From assembly GCA_026984715.1 (NCBI GenBank), contig JALSRO010000356.1:1-9688 (forward strand): a stretch of 9,688 nucleotides of DNA. The letters are read 5' to 3'. This document shows, in pieces, positions 6,764-9,688 of the stretch; within the stretch, counting starts at the first letter, position 1; every line of letters begins with the position of its first letter. A program made the position numbers and the translations under genes. The DNA comes from Chromatiales bacterium (GTDB lineage: Bacteria > Pseudomonadota > Gammaproteobacteria > Thiohalospirales > Thiohalospiraceae). The notes under the pieces are model-generated. The model was given only the letters and a program-made list of their open reading frames with translations. It was not told where the DNA came from and ran no database searches.

Positions 6764-7189
6764 ATGATAGGTTTGAAACGAAAACTCCCGCTGGCCATCG
6801 TTCTGGCCGGCAGCTGCCTGGTCACGACCGGAGCGCTAGCCTGTACCAATGCAGAGGCTCCCGCAGAGGCAAAGTCCCAGGCAAACCCGGTGGAAAACGG
6901 GGATGAAGTGATGGCCGCGGCAAAGAAAATCTACAAAAAGAAGTGCAAGAAGTGTCATGGCTCGAAGGGGAACGGCAAGGGTCCGGGAGCGAAAGACATG
7001 GACCCGATGCCGCCCGACTGGACCAGCGGTATCAAGCTGACCGATGGTGAGCTTCACTGGTTCATCATGAATGGTTGTGAAAATACCGAGATGAAAGGGT
7101 GGAAGGCCGGATCTGCGAAACCTGGAAAGGAGGTCAGCGATGAACAGGCATGGGAACTGGTTCACTACATTCGCTCATTGGTCAAATAG
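6764..7189 (+). CDS. Small exported monohaem cytochrome c (class I type)
   Basis: This 141-residue protein has a Sec signal peptide (K-R-K, then a hydrophobic core 9-21) with a likely cut at A-L-A before C27. A short acidic/alanine linker follows, then a single haem site C61-K-K-C-H65 in the context A-x-x-I-Y-K-K-K-C, typical of class I cytochromes c. Met79, Met82 and Met110 are possible sixth ligands; M110 in N-T-E-M-K-G-W has the most usual spacing. The C-terminal helix (W-E-L-V-H-Y-I-R-S-L) matches the conserved last helix of the fold. The ATG at 6764 is 6 bp after GGAGG (6753-6757); the ATG at 6758 abuts that site and is less likely. The protein probably shuttles electrons in the periplasm between the membrane complex and partners. 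A terminator follows at once. Confidence 0.88.
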   Translation: MIGLKRKLPLAIVLAGSCLVTTGALACTNAEAPAEAKSQANPVENGDEVMAAAKKIYKKKCKKCHGSKGNGKGPGAKDMDPMPPDWTSGIKLTDGELHWFIMNGCENTEMKGWKAGSAKPGKEVSDEQAWELVHYIRSLVK

Positions 7190-7215
7190 GCGCCGGGAAG
7201 GGTGATAATCACGAC

Positions 7216-7255
7216 CAGGGACTCAGGGGTACGCTGCCCTTGGGTCCTGTCTTTT
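7216..7255 (+). terminator. Intrinsic (Rho-independent) terminator
   Basis: CAGG plus ACTCAGGGG (7216-7229, one bulged G) pairs with CCCTTGGGTCCTG (7237-7249) around a 7-nt loop. That gives about 13 paired positions, followed by TCTTTT (7250-7255). It starts 26 bp after the stop of the monohaem cytochrome gene. It should end the transcript of the first gene group, which implies separate transcription of the hexahaem gene. Confidence 0.6.
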
Positions 7256-7264
7256 CGCAAATGG

Positions 7265-7502
7265 GTTGTATCAACCCGGCAACGATGCATGTCGTACTCA
7301 GGGCCCCGGCGCCGTGCAGAGGCAAGGGTCGCCCCCTTGTCCAGGTCGCTCCGCTGCTTCCAGGTACCTGCGATACTTGGATATCCCTGTCCAGCATACC
7401 GGAGCGCATGAGCGGTACCTGCCTGAAGCCCCTGGCCCTATTGCATTCAATGACTGGCCACGGCCGAATCCGCGATATATGGTTTTGCCAAACAGGTACA
7501 AC
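7265..7502 (+). repeat. Dispersed inverted-repeat element, copy 3 (238 bp)
   Basis: This is the best-defined copy. The outermost bases are GTTGTA (7265-7270) and TACAAC (7497-7502), an exact 6-bp inverted pair. The inverted similarity continues inward through G-G-C-A-A and an ATATATCG-like tract to about 30 bp. A GGGTT/AACCC hairpin (7263-7277) marks the left edge, as in copy 1. The interior aligns with the reverse complement of 552-810 and keeps the CAAGGG/CCCTTG hairpin (7323-7339). There is no transposase or credible gene. The element fills most of the gap between the terminator at 7216 and the hexahaem gene, so it may influence that gene's expression. Confidence 0.7.
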
Positions 7503-7515
7503 AGAGTGTGTGTCT

Positions 7516-7532
7516 GCTACTCGCCGAGTAGC
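7516..7532 (+). other. Perfect 7-bp hairpin upstream of the hexahaem cytochrome gene
   Basis: GCTACTC and GAGTAGC pair perfectly around a GCC loop, 32 nt before the ATG at 7565. The only T-run nearby is TTTT, 9 nt further on, so termination is doubtful. On the opposite strand or in the leader it could act as an operator or an RNA stability element. It lies outside the repeat element. Confidence 0.35.
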
Positions 7533-7564
7533 TGTGATGATTTTGGAGAACAGGGTGACGAGCA

Positions 7565-8731
7565 ATGGTGAATAGAACCTCATTTTTATTGTTTTTTGTT
7601 TCCATCCTGCTTCTACTGTTGGGAACTGCATGTACCACCCCGGATAGATCAGTTGCCAGCCGTGGCGGGGAGGTTAAACCGGTGGCAACCGCCAATGTCA
7701 AGGGGGTGGAATCCGCTCCGGCCGCGAAAAAGACTGCGGTTGCCGCTACTGCTGTAAAGCCGGCACCAGCTGTCGGGAGCACGCCGAAAAACAAGGGAAC
7801 ATCCGCAAAAAAATCAACCAGAAAGAGCGATATTTCTGTAAGGTCGGCCGCATCTGCCGCCACAAAGAAAGTTGAGCTGGTGTATGGTGACATCGTAATG
7901 GCGAAGAGTGCGGAAGGGATGAGGGAGGGTGAGGTGGATGCGGTGGTGTTTCCCCACTGGTTTCACAGAATCCGATTCCGCTGCAAGGTGTGCCATGAAG
8001 ACACCTTCAAGACAGACAAGGGGGCTGACAAGATCGATATGGATACCATCAGTGCCGGCGAATCCTGCGGTATCTGTCATGACGGCTCTGTTGCATGGGA
8101 TCCGCTGGAGTGCGAGAACTGCCACTTCTACCCACTGGATCAGGTCGAGAGAGATCAGGTGAAGAAGGCGCAGGAGCCGGAGAATCCCGAGGATATCCTG
8201 TTCTCGGGCAGAAGCGGAAAGGTTGCCGGTCGTGGTGATCGCCGCCACCCGGCTGGTGACGCCTATAAGTGGGGGTCCGGATGGCAGCCCAGGGCATTGG
8301 CGCTCACCAGCCTGCCCAAGGACAAGTATGGTCTCGTGGACTGGGTGGCGTTGACCCGCAAGGGGACGATCCTGCCAAAGGGTTCCATCGATCCGGACGA
8401 CCCTCTCTATGAGTCACCGATCCACTATGAGTTCGATGAAGAAGGTGATGAGGATATCGAGGATATTCTGATTCCCGTCAAGAGCGAGACCCTCTCCGCC
8501 GTAGTGTTCCCCCATACGTTGCATGCCTGGTGGTTGAACTGCAAGAGCTGCCATCCCAAGCGTTTTACCCGAACGGCGGGGGAGACCCGTATGACCATGA
8601 AGCAGATGGCCAAGGGGAAATATTGTGGAGAGTGTCATGGTAAGGTGGCATTTCCACTGGAGGATTGTGTCAAGTGTCACAACAAGAAAAAGGTGGAGGC
8701 CTGCAAGAAGAGTGACAGCTGTATCTCCTGA
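7565..8731 (+). CDS. Hexahaem cytochrome c with two c7-type trihaem domains
   Basis: This 388-residue exported protein has a very hydrophobic N-terminus (7-19) ending in L-L-G-T-A-C23, which could be a non-standard lipobox. A long Ala/Lys/Pro/Val-rich, probably disordered segment follows (about 24-105). Two trihaem modules then occur, each opening with V-V-F-P-H-x-x-H. The first has CXXCH at 140-144, 168-172 and 183-187. The second has them at 326-330, 354-358 and 368-372. The His pair plus three CXXCH is the layout of cytochrome c7 (PpcA-like) and of the trihaem repeats in larger 'nanowire' cytochromes. The domains are joined by an acidic linker containing D-E-E-G-D-E-D-I-E-D. The start has only a weak AGGGTGA site. 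The role is probably periplasmic or outer-membrane-directed electron relay. Two extra cysteines (380, 386) near the C-terminus are unexplained. Confidence 0.88.
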   Translation: MVNRTSFLLFFVSILLLLLGTACTTPDRSVASRGGEVKPVATANVKGVESAPAAKKTAVAATAVKPAPAVGSTPKNKGTSAKKSTRKSDISVRSAASAATKKVELVYGDIVMAKSAEGMREGEVDAVVFPHWFHRIRFRCKVCHEDTFKTDKGADKIDMDTISAGESCGICHDGSVAWDPLECENCHFYPLDQVERDQVKKAQEPENPEDILFSGRSGKVAGRGDRRHPAGDAYKWGSGWQPRALALTSLPKDKYGLVDWVALTRKGTILPKGSIDPDDPLYESPIHYEFDEEGDEDIEDILIPVKSETLSAVVFPHTLHAWWLNCKSCHPKRFTRTAGETRMTMKQMAKGKYCGECHGKVAFPLEDCVKCHNKKKVEACKKSDSCIS

Positions 8732-8778
8732 ATCCGGGTGGAGTATTGCGACTGTCTATTTCGGGAGGTGGTGGAGAG

Positions 8779-9393
8779 GTGACCCATCGATTGCCAGCTT
8801 TCTGTTTGGCTATGATGTTACTGGGCGTATCGGCCAGCGGGATCGGTGTATCGGCCAGTGGAGAAATACCGGAAGGCATGAGCCAGACCAGGCTGGAGAA
8901 GACAGTCAAACGGCGCTTCGACTACATCGACAAAAGATTGCTCTCCGGAAAGTCTGCCAGGACCATCGAGGAGAGTGGGAATCGGCAGGCCATAGAGATC
9001 CTGAACCAGTCGAGGAGGAGAAGGGACGAGATAGCTGACCTGATCGCCCGCGAAGAGTTCCAGGAGGCCTACCGCGGGCTTCAGGAGCTCGCGCACAGGT
9101 TGAAGGATGCTCTGCAGCTCGCGCGGGCCAGGCAGCGCGGCGCCAAAAAGCTGAAGGATGACATGGAGAGCGCACGCGTGGTGAACGACGCCTATTTCGA
9201 GCTGGTCAGGAAAAGGGGTATCTCCAGTGCGGCAGATGACGTTGGAGAGCTGCTCCGCCAGGCCAGGCAGGCCCGTTCCAATGCCGATGAATTGCTGGAA
9301 AAGAGTGACTACGACGCAGCAAGGAAGCAGTTTGTCATCTCGACGGATCTGTTGAAAAAGGCTGCGTCGCTGTTCAGGGGAAGGAAACGGTGA
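8779..9393 (+). CDS. Exported helical protein of unknown function
   Basis: I do not recognise this 204-residue protein. From a GTG at 8779 (GGAGG at 8764-8768, and GGAG closer at 8773) it begins with a clean signal peptide: basic T-H-R, a hydrophobic core, then G-V-S-A-S-G. A TTG at 8746 would add 11 residues and spoil the signal, so I prefer the GTG. The mature part is rich in Arg, Lys, Glu, Ala and Leu and looks entirely alpha-helical, with coiled-coil or TPR-like spacing (for example A-D-E-L-L-E-K-S-D-Y-D-A-A-R-K-Q-F). It has no haem site, no Fe-S motif and only one Cys, inside the signal. A 21-bp tandem duplication (8827-8840 and 8848-8861) repeats V-S-A-S-G at the signal cleavage region. 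It lies 47 bp after the hexahaem gene, probably cotranscribed. Confidence 0.75.
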   Translation: MTHRLPAFCLAMMLLGVSASGIGVSASGEIPEGMSQTRLEKTVKRRFDYIDKRLLSGKSARTIEESGNRQAIEILNQSRRRRDEIADLIAREEFQEAYRGLQELAHRLKDALQLARARQRGAKKLKDDMESARVVNDAYFELVRKRGISSAADDVGELLRQARQARSNADELLEKSDYDAARKQFVISTDLLKKAASLFRGRKR

Positions 9394-9403
9394 CCCTTCG
9401 CCG

Positions 9404-9424
9404 GAGCGGGATATTTCCCGGCTC
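9404..9424 (+). other. Hairpin after the helical-protein gene, no T-run
   Basis: GAGC-GGGA (9404-9411) pairs with TCCC-GCTC (9416-9424, one bulged G) around a TATT loop, 11 nt after the stop. There is no T-run, so it may be a Rho-dependent or mRNA-end structure rather than a classical terminator. Confidence 0.35.
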
Positions 9425-9450
9425 ACAGGAGGGAATTGATGCGGGAGTTG

Positions 9451-9459
9451 TGCTATATT
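9451..9459 (+). promoter_or_regulatory. Possible extended -10 promoter for the last gene
   Basis: TGCTATATT contains the TGn extension and a TATATT hexamer (9454-9459, 5 of 6 matches). Start of transcription near 9466 would leave a leader of about 33 nt with GGAG at 9487. No good -35 lies at 16-18 bp; TTGATG at 9436 is too close. This suggests that the last gene can be expressed separately. Confidence 0.3.
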
Positions 9460-9498
9460 TTGCCTCTATCCATACCTTGAACAGTTGGAGATGCATGC

Positions 9499-9688
9499 AT
9501 GAATCATAAGATCCCGCTCTGTCCCGAATGGCTTTCTTCTCTGTTTCCCATCGTTGTTCTGATGCTTCTCGCCACTTCCGCGGCTGCCGGCGGAGACAGC
9601 TTCAGGGAGCAGTTCATAAGGAACTACAAGAACTTTCAGTTCAAGGCTCAGGAGGAGCTGATAAAGCAGCAGGGTGCAGATGTGATGC
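9499..9688 (+). CDS. Exported protein of unknown function, 5' part only
   Basis: Sixty-three codons are visible before the window ends. The ATG at 9499 is 8 bp after GGAG (9487-9490); the overlapping ATGs at 9491 and 9495 run into stops almost at once. Residues 1-32 form a signal peptide with a long hydrophobic core and likely cleavage around A-T-S-A-A-A-G-G. The mature start (F-R-E-Q-F-I-R-N-Y-K-N-F-Q-F-K-A-Q-E-E-L) is amphipathic and helical with regularly placed Phe and Tyr. I do not recognise the family from this fragment. Its position suggests an accessory envelope protein of the same gene group. Confidence 0.7.
   Translation, partial: MNHKIPLCPEWLSSLFPIVVLMLLATSAAAGGDSFREQFIRNYKNFQFKAQEELIKQQGADVM

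Overview
The window looks like chromosome of a Gram-negative respiratory proteobacterium. Moderately GC-rich genes with Shine-Dalgarno sites (several with GTG or TTG starts) encode a Tat-exported molybdoenzyme-type complex and several multihaem c-type cytochromes. A sulfur-, selenium- or metal-cycling gammaproteobacterium would fit, but no taxonomic marker is present, so this is inference.

Layout. Positions 1-1661 hold no convincing gene. This stretch contains two copies of a dispersed non-coding element with imperfect terminal inverted repeats (about 55-222 and 552-810). It then becomes AT-rich and carries three near-palindromic ATATAGGCGTATA motifs about 100 bp apart, a good sigma70-type promoter and a leader hairpin. 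From 1662 to 6589 runs a tight operon: a four-cluster ferredoxin-like subunit (B), an NrfD-type membrane subunit (C), a Tat-exported molybdopterin oxidoreductase-type subunit (A) and a membrane-anchored NapC/NrfH-like cytochrome with five haem sites. After a 174-bp gap comes a small monohaem cytochrome c, followed by a convincing intrinsic terminator (7216-7255). A third copy of the repeat element (7265-7502) lies between this terminator and a second gene group: a hexahaem cytochrome made of two c7-type trihaem domains, a helical exported protein of unknown function, and the start of another exported protein cut off by the window end.

Working model (inference). The BCA part is a complex iron-sulfur molybdoenzyme (CISM) of the Psr/Ttr/Srd type. 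It exchanges electrons between quinone, through the NrfD subunit, and a periplasmic active site. The three cytochromes (5+1+6 = 12 CXXCH sites) could pass electrons onward in the periplasm or towards the outer membrane. The gene order B-C-A matches ttrBCA and srdBCA, but the substrate cannot be read from the sequence. The A subunit has Asp in place of the third cysteine of its N-terminal Fe-S motif, and I find no cysteine where the molybdenum ligand is expected. It may therefore be a divergent enzyme, or a partly degenerate electron conduit like the ActB subunit of alternative complex III. No TorD/NarJ-type chaperone gene is visible in the window.
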